Origin: Solirubrobacter ginsenosidimutans | GTDB taxonomy: Bacteria; Actinomycetota; Thermoleophilia; Solirubrobacterales; Solirubrobacteraceae | NCBI RefSeq assembly: GCF_027587205.1 | Contig: NZ_JAPDOD010000001.1 | Span: 186,001 to 250,000 of the forward strand | DNA length: 64,000 nucleotides | Reading direction: 5' to 3' | Part shown: piece by piece, positions 1 to 9,093 of the stretch | Layout of the letters: each line of letters starts with the position of its first letter | Numbering within the stretch: position 1 is the stretch's first letter | Notes under the pieces: generated by a model | What the model saw: the letters and a program-made list of their open reading frames with translations, nothing else | Database searches by the model: none | What the model was told of the DNA's origin: nothing | Position numbers and translations under genes: made by a program

Positions 1-1185
1 CTGGTGGAGAAGCTCCGCGAGGTGGCCACGAGCGGCGCGATGATCTCGACGTCCGGTGCCGCCGCCAGCTGGCTGACCGGGCGGGCGCCCGTGCTTCGCC
101 CCGACCACTCGGCCCGGGCGCGCCGGATCGCCGCGGTGGGCGCGCGGGCGGCACGTGGCGAAGCCGGACCGCTGCTGGGACTGCCTACGCACGTCGGCGC
201 GTGGATCGACCCACGCGTGCTGGTCGAGCGCGTCGTCGCGTCGGGGTCGGGAGTGGACGAGGTCGAGTTCACGCAAGCGCTGCTCCGGCTCGCCCCGGAC
301 GGACGTGCGGAGGCGCTCGCCATCGCTGTCGGCGTGCCCGGCGATGTCGGCACGGTGCTGCGCTGCGCGCTCGGGGGCGAGCCCGTCGAGGATGAGGGGA
401 TGGCCGCGACCGCCGCGCGGGCTGCCGCCGGGCTCACGCCGTTCCTGATCGACGTCGCGCATCGCGCGGAGATGCCGCGCCCTGACTCCAGGCTGCAGGT
501 GCGCCTGGCCGAGCCGCTCGCGCCGTTCGGCGGTGGCCCACTCGGCGACCTCCTCACCGCGGTGAGCAGCAGAGACCGGTCCGACTACGCCGATCCTGAC
601 ACCTTCCCGGCGCGCCGTGAGCTCCCCGCGGCTGCGGTGCTCGCGAACATCGGCCGGGGCCTCCAAGACGAGGCCGCGCCCTTCGGCACCGGGGCGCTGC
701 TGCGGCGGCTGCTTCCCCCGTGGGAGCCGATCGCGCCGCTGTCGCTGCGGGTCGCGGTGCTCGCGCTGGGCTCGCGGGAGCCCGTCGATCACCTGCTCGC
801 CGTGGACCTGCTGATCGCCGCGATCGACGACGGTCGCGTCGACGCGCTGCCGCCCGACGACGTCGGGTTGCTCAAGCCGAACCGGCTCGCGGTGAGCCTC
901 ACTCGGATCGCTGAGTCCGGCCCACTTCGGCGCGTGGTCGTGCGGGAGCTTCTCGACGCGTCCATCCACCTGGTGCCGGCCCGGTTCGGCCCGCTGCTCG
1001 TGCTCTTCGACGAGCTGTGCGCGCAGACCGGTACCGGGCCGCGGACCTCGCGGGACCATCTGGCCACGCTCGGGCACAAGGCGGCGAAGGCGCTCGTGAA
1101 GCGCGGCGGCGAACCGGCGGAGCAGGAGGCGCAGCTCGCGTTCGCCGCCCGCGTGCGCCGGGCACGACGCTGGAGCGACGCATGA
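1..1185 (+). CDS. Large helical-repeat-like protein of unknown function, C-terminal part (5' end outside window)
   Basis: The frame is open from the first base, so the true start lies upstream and about 394 residues are visible. The sequence is Ala/Leu/Arg-rich and mostly helical in character. Its blocks RAARGEAGPLLGLPTHVG, LRLAPDGRAEAL, LRCALGGEPVED and GPLLVLFDELCAQTGTGPR recur almost identically in the C-terminal half of the next gene, so the two are tandem paralogues. The stop codon overlaps the next ATG (ATGA at 1182-1185), indicating translational coupling. Linkage to a SWIM zinc-finger gene resembles actinobacterial loci that pair SWIM proteins with DUF6493/DUF5691-like proteins; that family name is a guess. 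No catalytic motif is visible. Confidence 0.8.
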   Translation: MVEKLREVATSGAMISTSGAAASWLTGRAPVLRPDHSARARRIAAVGARAARGEAGPLLGLPTHVGAWIDPRVLVERVVASGSGVDEVEFTQALLRLAPDGRAEALAIAVGVPGDVGTVLRCALGGEPVEDEGMAATAARAAAGLTPFLIDVAHRAEMPRPDSRLQVRLAEPLAPFGGGPLGDLLTAVSSRDRSDYADPDTFPARRELPAAAVLANIGRGLQDEAAPFGTGALLRRLLPPWEPIAPLSLRVAVLALGSREPVDHLLAVDLLIAAIDDGRVDALPPDDVGLLKPNRLAVSLTRIAESGPLRRVVVRELLDASIHLVPARFGPLLVLFDELCAQTGTGPRTSRDHLATLGHKAAKALVKRGGEPAEQEAQLAFAARVRRARRWSDA

Positions 1186-3716
1186 CGGCGCTTCCCACGA
1201 ACCTCTCCGAGCTGATCACCGGACTGCACGGCCTTCCGGAGCCCGAACGACGCAAGCACGCCCCGGGGCTGCTGCGGTCGGTGCGTGCAATCACGACCGA
1301 CTCGAGCTCGGACGCGCACGTCCGCTGGGGCGAGATCGCGCTGCTGCAGGTCGCGCTCGCCGGAACCGCGACGTTCACCGAGATCCGCCGGCTCGGCCGC
1401 TGGTGGGCGGTGCAGATCGATCCTGAGCTAGGCGCGGCGGTGCTGCTCGACCGGCGTCCGGCCTGGTTGGCGGACTACGTGGCTTGGCTGCTCGGCGCCG
1501 ACGAGACCAACCCGCCGTGGACGTTGGTGCGGGCGCTCGTGCAGGCCGGAGCGATCGAACGCCCACCGGCGCCGCTCTATCTGAACGCGCTGGTCACGCA
1601 CGGGAGAGACATCGGCGCCCGCCGCGCCGTGCAGCGCGACCCTGCGCTGCTCGAGCACGAGTTCTGGGCGCTGCTGACGGCGGACACGGGCCAGGAGTCG
1701 CTGCGTGCCGCCGACGTCAGCAACGAGTGGACGAAGGGCGCCGGCTTCAACGCGGTGATCGCGGAGTGCGCGGCGGACGGCCGGATGCCGCGCGAGCGCG
1801 TGCTCGACGCGCTGCTCGACGGGCTCGCCAACGACATGATCGCCTACCGGGCGACCTGGCACACGAAGCTGTGGAAGGACCTCGCGCCGACCCGCGCCGA
1901 GCGCATCGCCCGCGTGGACCGGCTGCGCGTGCTGCTCGGCGCGGCGGTCGAGCCGATCGTGGGGTTCGCCGTCGAGGAGCTCGCCCGGTCCGGCGTCGCG
2001 GTGCCCGCGGCCGATCTGACCCCCGCGCTGGCCGCCTCCACGAAGAAGACCGTCCGCACGGCGCTGAAGCTGCTCGACGAGGCGCCCGCCCAGGCCGCGA
2101 TCGCGCTGGGCCACCCTGACGCAGCGATCCAAGGCGAGGTCCTGGACCGGCTGGAGCGCTGGACGCTCGACGCGGCGGGGCGCGACGCGCTCCTGCTCCA
2201 GCTGGACGTGATGGCGGCGACCGTCCGGCCCCGCGCCGAGGCGTTGCTCGGGCTCGCGCTGCCGACGACGCTCGAGACCGTCGAGGTCGACCTCGACGAC
2301 ATCCCGCAGCCGATCCAGGAGGCGTTGAACTTCGGCGGCGCGGTGCCCCTCGCGCCCGTGCCGGGCGAGCCCGTGCTCGGCGAGCCGCTCGACGCGGCGA
2401 CGCTGGACGAGCTCGCGGAATCCCTCGGCACCAAGTGGACGCGCGACGAGCGCCTCGTGGACCTGATCCTGCGCGAGTGCGGGTCACGCGCACCGTTCGA
2501 GGGCCCGCTCGCCGCGCTCGTCGAGCGCCTGCCCTGGTTCGTGGAGCACCAGCACTGCGAATGGCCGATCCACGTTGCCGGCGCCTGGCTGACGGGCACG
2601 GTGGCGGACCTCAGTGATCGTCCCGAGACGTGGCACCGGCGCCTGTTCGCGGCGAGCCGGCGCGCCGCGCGGGGGGAGGCGGGACGGCTGCTCGCGCTGC
2701 CGACGCACGTGGGCGGCTGGATCGAGCCGGCCGTGCTGGTGACCCGGCTGCGCGAGGCCGCGGACGCCGACGAGGAGGAACTCGCGACGGCGCTCTTACG
2801 GATCGCCCCTGACGGTCGCGCCCCTGCGCTGGACGCCGCGGCAGACGTCGAGGGCCGGCCGGGTGCGCTGCTGCGCTGCGCGCTGGGCGGCGAGCCGATC
2901 GAGGACGCCGGGCCCGCCGCTGCCGCCGCCCGCGCCGTCGCGGGGGTTGCGCCGGTCACGGTGGAGCTCACGCTCGACCTCGACGGCGTGCGGCCGATCG
3001 ACCGGTTCGTCCTGACGCACGACGGCCCGACGGGCGACGGCCCGCTCGCGGATCTGCTGGCCGTGACGGAGCCGTCCGAGCGAGAACGCTGGCACCAGAC
3101 GCCGGATCAATTCGTCTATCCCGGCCGGCGGGACCTCGGCGCCGCCGGGGTGATCAACCGGCTCGGCTGGAACCTCGACACCGAGTACACGATGCTCTCG
3201 GGCGCGCACGAGCTGTTCCCGCCCCTGCTGCTGCCGACGGAGCCGATCGCGCCAATGACGGCGCGCTGCCTGCTGCTCGCCCTCGGCTCGTCCGTTGCGG
3301 ACGAACACCTGTTGGCCGCCGACGTCCTGATTGCCGCCATCGAGGACGGTCGCGTCGACGCGACCACGCTCGCCCACGGCCGTGCGGACCTGCCGGCGAT
3401 CAAGCCCAACCGGCTCGCTCCGCGTCTTCAGGCGATCGCCGAGGCCGGTCCGCTCCAGCGCGCGGTCGTCCGCGACCTGCTCGACCTGACGATCGAAGCG
3501 GCCCCCGCTCGCTCGGGGCCGCTGCTCGTGCTGTTCGACGAGCTCTGCGCGCAGACCGCCACTGGGCCGCGGGCCTCGCGGGAGCACCTGGGCACGCTCA
3601 AGCACAAGGCGGCGAAAGCGCTCGCCAAGCGCGCAGGCGACCCGCCCAAGCACGAACGGCAACTCGCGCTCGCTGCCCGCGTGCGCCGCGCACGTCGCTG
3701 GATGGAGAGAACATGA
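1182..3716 (+). CDS. Large helical-repeat-like protein, paralogue of the preceding gene
   Basis: This 844-aa protein starts at ATG 1182, inside the stop of the upstream gene; a longer frame upstream of it is only overlap with that gene. It is rich in Leu/Ala/Glu helices, probably HEAT/ARM-like. Its C-terminal half (about residues 480-840) matches the preceding protein block by block, including GEAGRLLALPTHVGGW, LRCALGGEPIEDAG and SGPLLVLFDELCAQT. No signal peptide, membrane segment or enzyme motif is seen, so a cytoplasmic scaffold or partner role is likely. Its stop again overlaps the ATG of the downstream SWIM gene by 4 nt. Function is unknown; co-function with the SWIM protein is inferred from the coupling. 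Confidence 0.82.
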   Translation: MTALPTNLSELITGLHGLPEPERRKHAPGLLRSVRAITTDSSSDAHVRWGEIALLQVALAGTATFTEIRRLGRWWAVQIDPELGAAVLLDRRPAWLADYVAWLLGADETNPPWTLVRALVQAGAIERPPAPLYLNALVTHGRDIGARRAVQRDPALLEHEFWALLTADTGQESLRAADVSNEWTKGAGFNAVIAECAADGRMPRERVLDALLDGLANDMIAYRATWHTKLWKDLAPTRAERIARVDRLRVLLGAAVEPIVGFAVEELARSGVAVPAADLTPALAASTKKTVRTALKLLDEAPAQAAIALGHPDAAIQGEVLDRLERWTLDAAGRDALLLQLDVMAATVRPRAEALLGLALPTTLETVEVDLDDIPQPIQEALNFGGAVPLAPVPGEPVLGEPLDAATLDELAESLGTKWTRDERLVDLILRECGSRAPFEGPLAALVERLPWFVEHQHCEWPIHVAGAWLTGTVADLSDRPETWHRRLFAASRRAARGEAGRLLALPTHVGGWIEPAVLVTRLREAADADEEELATALLRIAPDGRAPALDAAADVEGRPGALLRCALGGEPIEDAGPAAAAARAVAGVAPVTVELTLDLDGVRPIDRFVLTHDGPTGDGPLADLLAVTEPSERERWHQTPDQFVYPGRRDLGAAGVINRLGWNLDTEYTMLSGAHELFPPLLLPTEPIAPMTARCLLLALGSSVADEHLLAADVLIAAIEDGRVDATTLAHGRADLPAIKPNRLAPRLQAIAEAGPLQRAVVRDLLDLTIEAAPARSGPLLVLFDELCAQTATGPRASREHLGTLKHKAAKALAKRAGDPPKHERQLALAARVRRARRWMERT

Positions 3717-4927
3717 TCGAGCACGCCTACGTCTACACCGCCCCGTCGACCGCGACCACCGACGCGCTGAACCTCGCCACGAGCGGCGGGGTCGCCGCGC
3801 ACCCGCAGCTCTTTCGCGGTGAGCTGAACCAGCCGGCGATTCACGCGAGCGCGGTCCTCGCCGTCGCGCGGACGGCCCGTGCGCAATTCTTCGAGCACGG
3901 CAAAGTGATGACCGACCCGGTCGTGACCTGCCACGCGGACCAGCTCCGGTTCGAGGCCCTGAGCTCCTGCGCCGGCGTCTACGCGCGCCACGACGCGCGG
4001 CTGAGCGGCGCCGACGGCGAGGTGCTGCGCGTTGGCGTGACCAACGTCGACATCAACGAGGCCACGCGAGCGGTACTCGCGCGCGTCGGCGGCTCGTCCG
4101 GGTGGCTGCACCTCGACGTCGGCGACGACGGCCTGCAGCTCGCTTCGCCGGGCGGGGTGGCGATCGAGCGAAAGGTCGCGCTGCCGACGCGCTGGGTGAA
4201 GGGCTTCGGAGAGGTCGGCGTCGCGGCGCGCGCTCTGCAGGCCGGCTTCGAGCTGCCGGGCGCGCTCGCGCAACGGTTCCTGCGGGCGAGCATCCCGCGC
4301 ACGCGCGAGGTCTACCTGACGCCCGCCGGGCGCTGGTCGGCGGCGGGCGGCCCAGGCGCCGTCGCGGTGCGCGACCCCGAGCGGCTGAAGCTGCTCGTGC
4401 CGCTCGCCCGCTTCGGCACGGCACTGCGCGTCTGGGGCGGCTCGACCGGCATCAGCGCGTTCACGCTCACGCTCGGCGACGCGGGGACGTTCACGCTCGT
4501 GCTCAGCCCAGCCAAGTCACGCGGCTTCAGCGGCGAGGGCCAGACGCTGGCGCCACTGGCCACCGAGGCGCTCCAGCCCGCCGCCGACGATGCCGAGCTG
4601 GACCTCGCCTGGCAGCCGCGCCTGATCGGGGACCCAGCCGTGCTCGACGTCCTCGCCGCGCGCGGCCGCGCAGGTTTTGACCTCGAAGCCGGCACCCACT
4701 TCCACCGCGACCTTCCCTACGACCTCACGCAGGTCGAGGCGCTACACCCGCGACTGCTCGCCGCGCGCAAGCTCGTCCCGCAGGTGCGCTGGGAGGGCGA
4801 CCACGCGTTCGTCGGCGCCCACCGCGTCACCCCACCCACCTGCACCTGCGAGTGGTGGTCGCGCTACCGCGGTGAGCGCGGTCCATGCAAACACGTGCTC
4901 GCGGTCGAGCTCGCGCGTACCGCCTGA
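3713..4927 (+). CDS. SWIM zinc-finger domain protein
   Basis: A 404-aa protein whose last 30 residues contain a CxCx(n)CxH SWIM zinc ligand set: Cys377, Cys379, Cys392 and His394. SWIM domains are zinc-dependent nucleic-acid or protein binding modules; actinobacterial members of this size are often encoded with large helical proteins and sometimes with MoxR ATPases, as in the E. coli yehLMPQ cluster. The remainder (residues 1-370) is an alpha/beta domain with no recognisable enzyme motif. The ATG overlaps the preceding stop (ATGA), making this the third gene of a coupled operon. No ATPase or VWA gene follows in the window, so the operon is either compact or has its other members upstream. Confidence 0.85.
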   Translation: MIEHAYVYTAPSTATTDALNLATSGGVAAHPQLFRGELNQPAIHASAVLAVARTARAQFFEHGKVMTDPVVTCHADQLRFEALSSCAGVYARHDARLSGADGEVLRVGVTNVDINEATRAVLARVGGSSGWLHLDVGDDGLQLASPGGVAIERKVALPTRWVKGFGEVGVAARALQAGFELPGALAQRFLRASIPRTREVYLTPAGRWSAAGGPGAVAVRDPERLKLLVPLARFGTALRVWGGSTGISAFTLTLGDAGTFTLVLSPAKSRGFSGEGQTLAPLATEALQPAADDAELDLAWQPRLIGDPAVLDVLAARGRAGFDLEAGTHFHRDLPYDLTQVEALHPRLLAARKLVPQVRWEGDHAFVGAHRVTPPTCTCEWWSRYRGERGPCKHVLAVELARTA

Positions 4928-5378
4928 AGCGCAACACGGGCCGCCGGGCCCGGCGTGGATGCCTCCCGCGACGACCACGAGAATGGCAGAACCGTCGAAA
5001 CTCGAGACTCTTGCTTCTCGTTGAAACCGGCGACGTTCAGCGACGGCAGCCGCATCCGGTCGTCGTCGTTTCCACACGAAGTAGCAGCCGAACACCCCCG
5101 GGATCCACGCTTGCTGTAGACGACTGCAGGCCCGGACGGCGGTCGCCCGCCGCCACTGAGGCTCCGCTTGAACGAGACGGCTCGCACGCAAGGAGACGTT
5201 TGCTGCTGCGCTCTGCGCACTGGAACTGCGGCCTTCTATGGAGATCAAACTGAACCACCAAGACCATGAAGCGACGTCACGTCGACTACACGCGTCGTCT
5301 CCTTTCCAACCCTCGGCTTGTGCGTACCATCCGCGTCCAGTAGGACGCGGGATTCCGTTGCCGTTCGGGATGGGAGTC
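4928..5378. other. Intergenic gap with one dispersed-repeat copy
   Basis: No convincing gene is seen here. The gap holds one copy of the polarised repeat at 4993-5020. The short frames present have shadow-like, Arg/Pro-rich translations. Confidence 0.5.
4993..5020 (+). repeat. Dispersed polarised repeat, copy 1
   Basis: It begins CGTCGA, has ACTCT exactly 14 nt after the first base, and ends TTGCTTCTCG. Its first 19 bases are identical to the copy at 15373. Confidence 0.6.
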
Positions 5379-5789
5379 ATGGCTGAGGAGCACACCATTG
5401 CTGGGCCGGCCAAGGGCGAGCCCTTGCCCCAAGGTCGCGTCGGGGTGCGTCTGCGCATCCCCTTGTCAGGCGGCCCGAGTGGCCGCTGGTCGCGTGACTT
5501 GAGCGCGCGACTGACCGCAGAGTTGACCGGGCATCCGAGCGTCGGTCATCTCGTCCTCAATGAGATCGTCCAAGGTCAGGAGATCGTGCTCGACGGGGTC
5601 GAATCCGAGGAGGCAGACGCGCTCGCGGGCGCGGTTGAGCGTGCGGTCGATGCGACCAATCGAGCCTGCGCGGACGCGCCGGACAACTCCGTTCCGCTCA
5701 AGGCCTGGGAGGAGGCCGATGCCATCGCTCGCACGGTCGCGAAACACCAGCGCCTCGGTGGCCAAGGGATTCCGGAGGGACACGAATAG
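5379..5789 (+). CDS. Small protein of unknown function
   Basis: A 136-aa acidic soluble protein. I chose the ATG at 5379, preceded by GGGAG; an in-frame ATG at 5370 is possible and the frame stays open further upstream. No signal peptide or membrane segment. The middle (about residues 25-75) alternates hydrophobic and charged residues like an alpha/beta fold (RVGVRLRIPL, VGHLVLNEIVQG, EIVLDGV) and is followed by a helix rich in Ala and acidic residues. It lies between two copies of the dispersed repeat and has no obvious operon partner. No family recognised. Confidence 0.55.
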   Translation: MAEEHTIAGPAKGEPLPQGRVGVRLRIPLSGGPSGRWSRDLSARLTAELTGHPSVGHLVLNEIVQGQEIVLDGVESEEADALAGAVERAVDATNRACADAPDNSVPLKAWEEADAIARTVAKHQRLGGQGIPEGHE

Positions 5790-6281
5790 CCCGGAACCGC
5801 TTGTCTGCGCCACAGGGCAGTCGCCGAATCGGACACCGGCACGCGTACGACCGCCTGCGCATGGCCAAATCAGCGACAGCGGCAGCATGATTCTCGAAAC
5901 CGTCGATAAACGACTCTTTCGCTTCTCGTTCCGCTGCGGGTAGCGCGCGCCGTGGAGGGGCGCTACCGCGGGGACCTGCGTGCCGAGAGCACTAATCGCG
6001 TGATCGGGACGCGCCGACCGCGGCCTGACGATCCGATGATGCTTTCCGATCCTCCGCTGCTTCTAGGACCGCGCGTACACCCCCTGACGTCGCCGCAGAT
6101 ATTGCCCCGCCAAGCAGCGAGCCGCAAACCGCAGCGCCAGCGACACCGCCGGCGATAGTGAATCCGGTGGTCTTCGCGGCTTTAGGAGGTGGTTCGGAGC
6201 GAGATGGCGCCGAAGCCGACGGCGGCGAGGTCGAGCCAGAGCGAGATCCGGGCGACCTCGTCGCGCATCGCGATGAGCGTG
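5790..6281. other. Intergenic gap with repeat copy, hairpin and short gene remnant
   Basis: The gap holds a repeat copy (5901-5928) and an 8-bp inverted repeat GGTAGCGC/GCGCTACC at 5939-5946 and 5960-5967, a possible terminator-type hairpin. On the minus strand, 6187-6275 reads as about 30 coherent residues (TLIAMRDEVARISLWLDLAA and on) ending in a stop. This may be the tail of a lost gene. Nothing else is supported. Confidence 0.4.
5901..5928 (+). repeat. Dispersed polarised repeat, copy 2 (shorter spacing)
   Basis: CGTCGA is followed after 12 nt, rather than 14, by ACTCT and then by TTCGCTTCTCG, the best-conserved right end of the family. Confidence 0.55.
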
Positions 6282-8405
6282 TCAGACGGAGCTGAACTTC
6301 AACAATTGGTGCACCGTCGTGCCCACCGACACGAGGTCGTTGCCGGCCTTGGTGTCGATAAAGAGCGAGTCCAGGGTGGGGTCGCTGAAGCGCGTGGTGA
6401 CGATCGCTGCGAGCCCGGTCTCGCGCACCTCCGGGCCGCTGGCGGCGACGCTGATCGCGTCGTTGCCGAACGTGCCGTTCACCGTCAGGCTGTCGGCCGC
6501 CTTGTCGCTCGCGGTTGTGGCTCGGCCGATCGCCAGGTCGAAGTCGACGTGGTCGGTGTCCGTCCCGCTGAGGTCGTCGACGCGCATGGTGTCCGCGCCG
6601 CCGCCCGGCAGGATGTCCAGGCGCTCGACGCCGCCGAGGTCGGCACGCACGTTGCCGACGTCCACGTTGACCGTCGTGCGGCCGCCGACCGGGGACGCGG
6701 TGAAGCGCTCGTTGGCGCTGCTGCCGTCCATGCGGAGGAAGTCGGTGCCCGCGCCGCCCTCGACGATGTCGCTGCCGTCGCCGGCCGCCCAGTTGAACGT
6801 GTCCAGGCCGCCGCCCAGGAGCGCGACGTCGACGCCCGTGCCGCCGGTGATCACGTCCTGGCCGGGCGAGCCGACGATCAGATCCTTGCCGCCCGCGCCG
6901 AACAGGAACGGCTGCGTCTTGTCCTTGGTCATGGCGGACGCGTCAATCGTGTCGTTGCCCTCGTCCCCGCCGATCGCGAGCTTCTGGCCTGGGTCGGTGG
7001 AGCGCATGATCACTGTGGCCGCGAGCCCGGTCACGGTGTGCGCGTCGGTGCCGCTCGCCGCGACCTTGATCGAGTCGTCGCCCGGCGTGCCGGCGACCGT
7101 GAGCGTGTCGAGGCGCTGGTCCGGCCGGCCGAGGTCCACGTCGACGCTCTTGATCGCGGAGCCGGCGAGGTCCTGCACAGACACGATGTCGGTGCCGCTG
7201 GCCGGGCTGGGAGCGACCGTCTCGACGCCGCTGAGCGCGGCGCGGCCGGCGCCGCTGCTCACCGCGCCGGCGGATACGTCGATCGTCTCGTCGGCGCTTG
7301 AGCCCTGCGCGAGCAGGCGGTCCTCGCCCGCGTCGCCGCTGATCGTGTCGTCGCCGTCCAGCGGCCGCCACACCGCGGTGTCCGCACCGTCGCCGAGCTC
7401 GATCGTGTCGTCGCCGCCGTTGCCGCGCACGGTGTCGGCGCCCGCGCCGCCGCGCAGTACCTCGCCCGCCGCCGCGCCGGTGATCGCGTCGTTGCCGTCG
7501 CCGCCGTCCAGCGTGAGCCCGAGCTGTCCGCCGACGGCGCCGATCGCGGTCAGCGTGTCGCTGCCGCCGAAGCCGAAGATGGTCAGCCGGTCGTTTGCGC
7601 CGGCATTGTCGACGCGCAGCTCGCCGCTCACCGCGACGGTGTCCCCGCTCGCGGAGGCCTGCAGCTTGTCGCCGCTGTCGGTGCCCGCGAGGAAGACACT
7701 GTCGGGCGCGTCGTCGGCGAGCCCGAGGTCGGCGTCGACGCGCGCGAGCGAGGTGCCGGTGAGGTTGCCCACGTCAACGAGGTCCTGCTCGCCGCCGGCG
7801 TCGAGCGCGAGCAGCTCGACGGCGATGGTGTCGGCGGGCGCGAACGCCGTGTCGCGCGATACCCGCGCCAGTGCGCCGACGGCCTGCACGGTGAATTCCT
7901 CGGACTCGCCCGAGCCGTTTTCCTGCAGCGTGTCGTTGCCGCTCTGGCCGTCGATCTTGTCGGCGCCGTCGCCCCCGGCGTGGATGGCGGTGTCGTCGCC
8001 CGCGCCGAGGAAGACGCTGTCGTCGCCGGGGCCGGCCAGGACTAGGTCGGCGTCGACGCCGCCGGAGATGACCTCCGCGCCGGGACCGCCGACCACGACG
8101 TCGGCGCCCGGGCCGGCGTCGATCGTCGTCGTCTCGCGCAGCAGCGCCTCGACCCGGATCTCGTCCGCCCCCGCGCCGGACTTGATCGCGATCTTCGAGA
8201 AGGTCGAGCGGTCGAAGGAGCGGACGCTCGCGCCGTCGTCGACCGCGAGCACCTCGGGCGCGGACAGCCGCAAGGTCAGATGATCGGGCGCGGCGTCGCC
8301 GGTGATGGTCAGCGTGTCGCCGGAGACGGCGGACAGGACGGAGGCGTGGGCCGCGGTGGGGAACGCGGCCATCGCCAGCAGCAGGGGGAGCAGGAGTCGG
8401 CGCAT
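6282..8405 (-). CDS. Secreted RTX-like calcium-binding repeat protein
   Basis: A 707-aa protein starting at the ATG at 8405, immediately followed by a signal peptide (MRRLLLPLLLAMAAFPTAAHA). The longer upstream frame is Arg-rich and unlike a signal sequence. The body is built of glycine/aspartate nonapeptide-type blocks such as GAGADEI, GPGDDSVFLGAGDDTA, GQSGNDTL, GGDGNDAI and GGAGADTVRGNGGDDTI. This is the RTX/hemolysin-type parallel beta-roll that binds calcium outside the cell. Repeats run nearly to the C-terminus with no protease, lipase or adhesin catalytic domain and no sortase or membrane anchor. It is monocistronic. A 7-bp inverted repeat at 8460-8479 lies 55-74 bp upstream of the start and may be regulatory. 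Confidence 0.85.
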   Translation of the reverse strand: MRRLLLPLLLAMAAFPTAAHASVLSAVSGDTLTITGDAAPDHLTLRLSAPEVLAVDDGASVRSFDRSTFSKIAIKSGAGADEIRVEALLRETTTIDAGPGADVVVGGPGAEVISGGVDADLVLAGPGDDSVFLGAGDDTAIHAGGDGADKIDGQSGNDTLQENGSGESEEFTVQAVGALARVSRDTAFAPADTIAVELLALDAGGEQDLVDVGNLTGTSLARVDADLGLADDAPDSVFLAGTDSGDKLQASASGDTVAVSGELRVDNAGANDRLTIFGFGGSDTLTAIGAVGGQLGLTLDGGDGNDAITGAAAGEVLRGGAGADTVRGNGGDDTIELGDGADTAVWRPLDGDDTISGDAGEDRLLAQGSSADETIDVSAGAVSSGAGRAALSGVETVAPSPASGTDIVSVQDLAGSAIKSVDVDLGRPDQRLDTLTVAGTPGDDSIKVAASGTDAHTVTGLAATVIMRSTDPGQKLAIGGDEGNDTIDASAMTKDKTQPFLFGAGGKDLIVGSPGQDVITGGTGVDVALLGGGLDTFNWAAGDGSDIVEGGAGTDFLRMDGSSANERFTASPVGGRTTVNVDVGNVRADLGGVERLDILPGGGADTMRVDDLSGTDTDHVDFDLAIGRATTASDKAADSLTVNGTFGNDAISVAASGPEVRETGLAAIVTTRFSDPTLDSLFIDTKAGNDLVSVGTTVHQLLKFSSV

Positions 8406-8459
8406 CGCGGCATCCTGCCGCCGGGCGCGCGCCGGCGAAAGGGGGGAATCCCCGGACCC

Positions 8460-8479
8460 GTCCCTGAACTTGCAGGGAC
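8460..8479. promoter_or_regulatory. Inverted repeat upstream of RTX-like gene
   Basis: Perfect 7-bp arms GTCCCTG and CAGGGAC are separated by 6 nt, upstream of the RTX-like start. This is an operator candidate; no regulator is known. Confidence 0.35.
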
Positions 8480-8578
8480 AGCCCGCACGTTGGGGTCGCG
8501 TGTTCGTCCTCGAAGCGGCGGAGGCCGGGGATCTCGACGCGCTCCGCGCGGCGGATCTCGCCGTCTGCAAAGCCCCCC

Positions 8579-8966
8579 ATGACCGAGACCTACGAAGTGC
8601 GCGAAGGCGAGCTCGAGCTGCTGATCAACCGCTCATGGCTCCGCCTGCGACCCGGGGATCGCACCCGGGTCGAAGCCGGCGCCGTGCACACATTCCGGCT
8701 CAGGCCAGTGCCCGCCCGGCGTCCGCAATGTGCACCGGCCCGCGTGCGACTTCGAGCCCCACATCCGCGCGTTGCGCTCCACCGCGAACGCGCGTGATCT
8801 GGGCGACCTGGGTGGCCCCCGCGCACTGCTCTACATCGCCATGCTCGTCGACGAGTTCCCCGAGCACTCGCGAGCGGCAGGGCGGGCGCTCGACCTTGCC
8901 ACCGCTCCCCATGCCAGCCTGGCGCGCTTCCTCGGGCTCGGGCCCCTACACGCGCCGACGTCATAG
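8579..8966 (+). pseudogene. Cupin-domain protein, frameshifted remnant
   Basis: The first part reads as a cupin strand pair (ETYEVREGELELLI, LRPGDRTRVEAGAVHTFR) in the frame opening at 8579. Cupin-like sequence then continues in another frame from about 8730 (VHRPACDFEPHIRAL, then a helix LLYIAMLVDEFPEH). One frame change near 8705-8730 therefore separates two halves of one protein, and the N-terminal beginning of a typical cupin is missing. It is a decayed single-domain cupin with no obvious partner. Confidence 0.6.
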
Positions 8967-9033
8967 CCCCGACGGCTCCCGCCACCCCCCGTGTCCTTGC
9001 GCGTCTATGCAAGGCCCGCCGGCGTTGCGAGTT

Positions 9034-9061
9034 CGTCGAAAAGAGAGACTTTGAGTTGGTC
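9034..9061 (+). repeat. Dispersed polarised repeat, copy 3
   Basis: GAGTT precedes CGTCGA, and ACTTT follows at the standard 14-nt offset. The right end (GAGTTGGTC) is diverged. Confidence 0.5.
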
Positions 9062-9093
9062 CCACGTGCGCCAGGCGTTGCGTTAGGCTGGGA

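Noticed and set aside
6319..8283. Long open frame on the plus strand opposite the RTX-like gene
   Set aside because: Ser/Pro/Arg-rich shadow of the highly repetitive GC-rich minus-strand gene, with no signal or domain.
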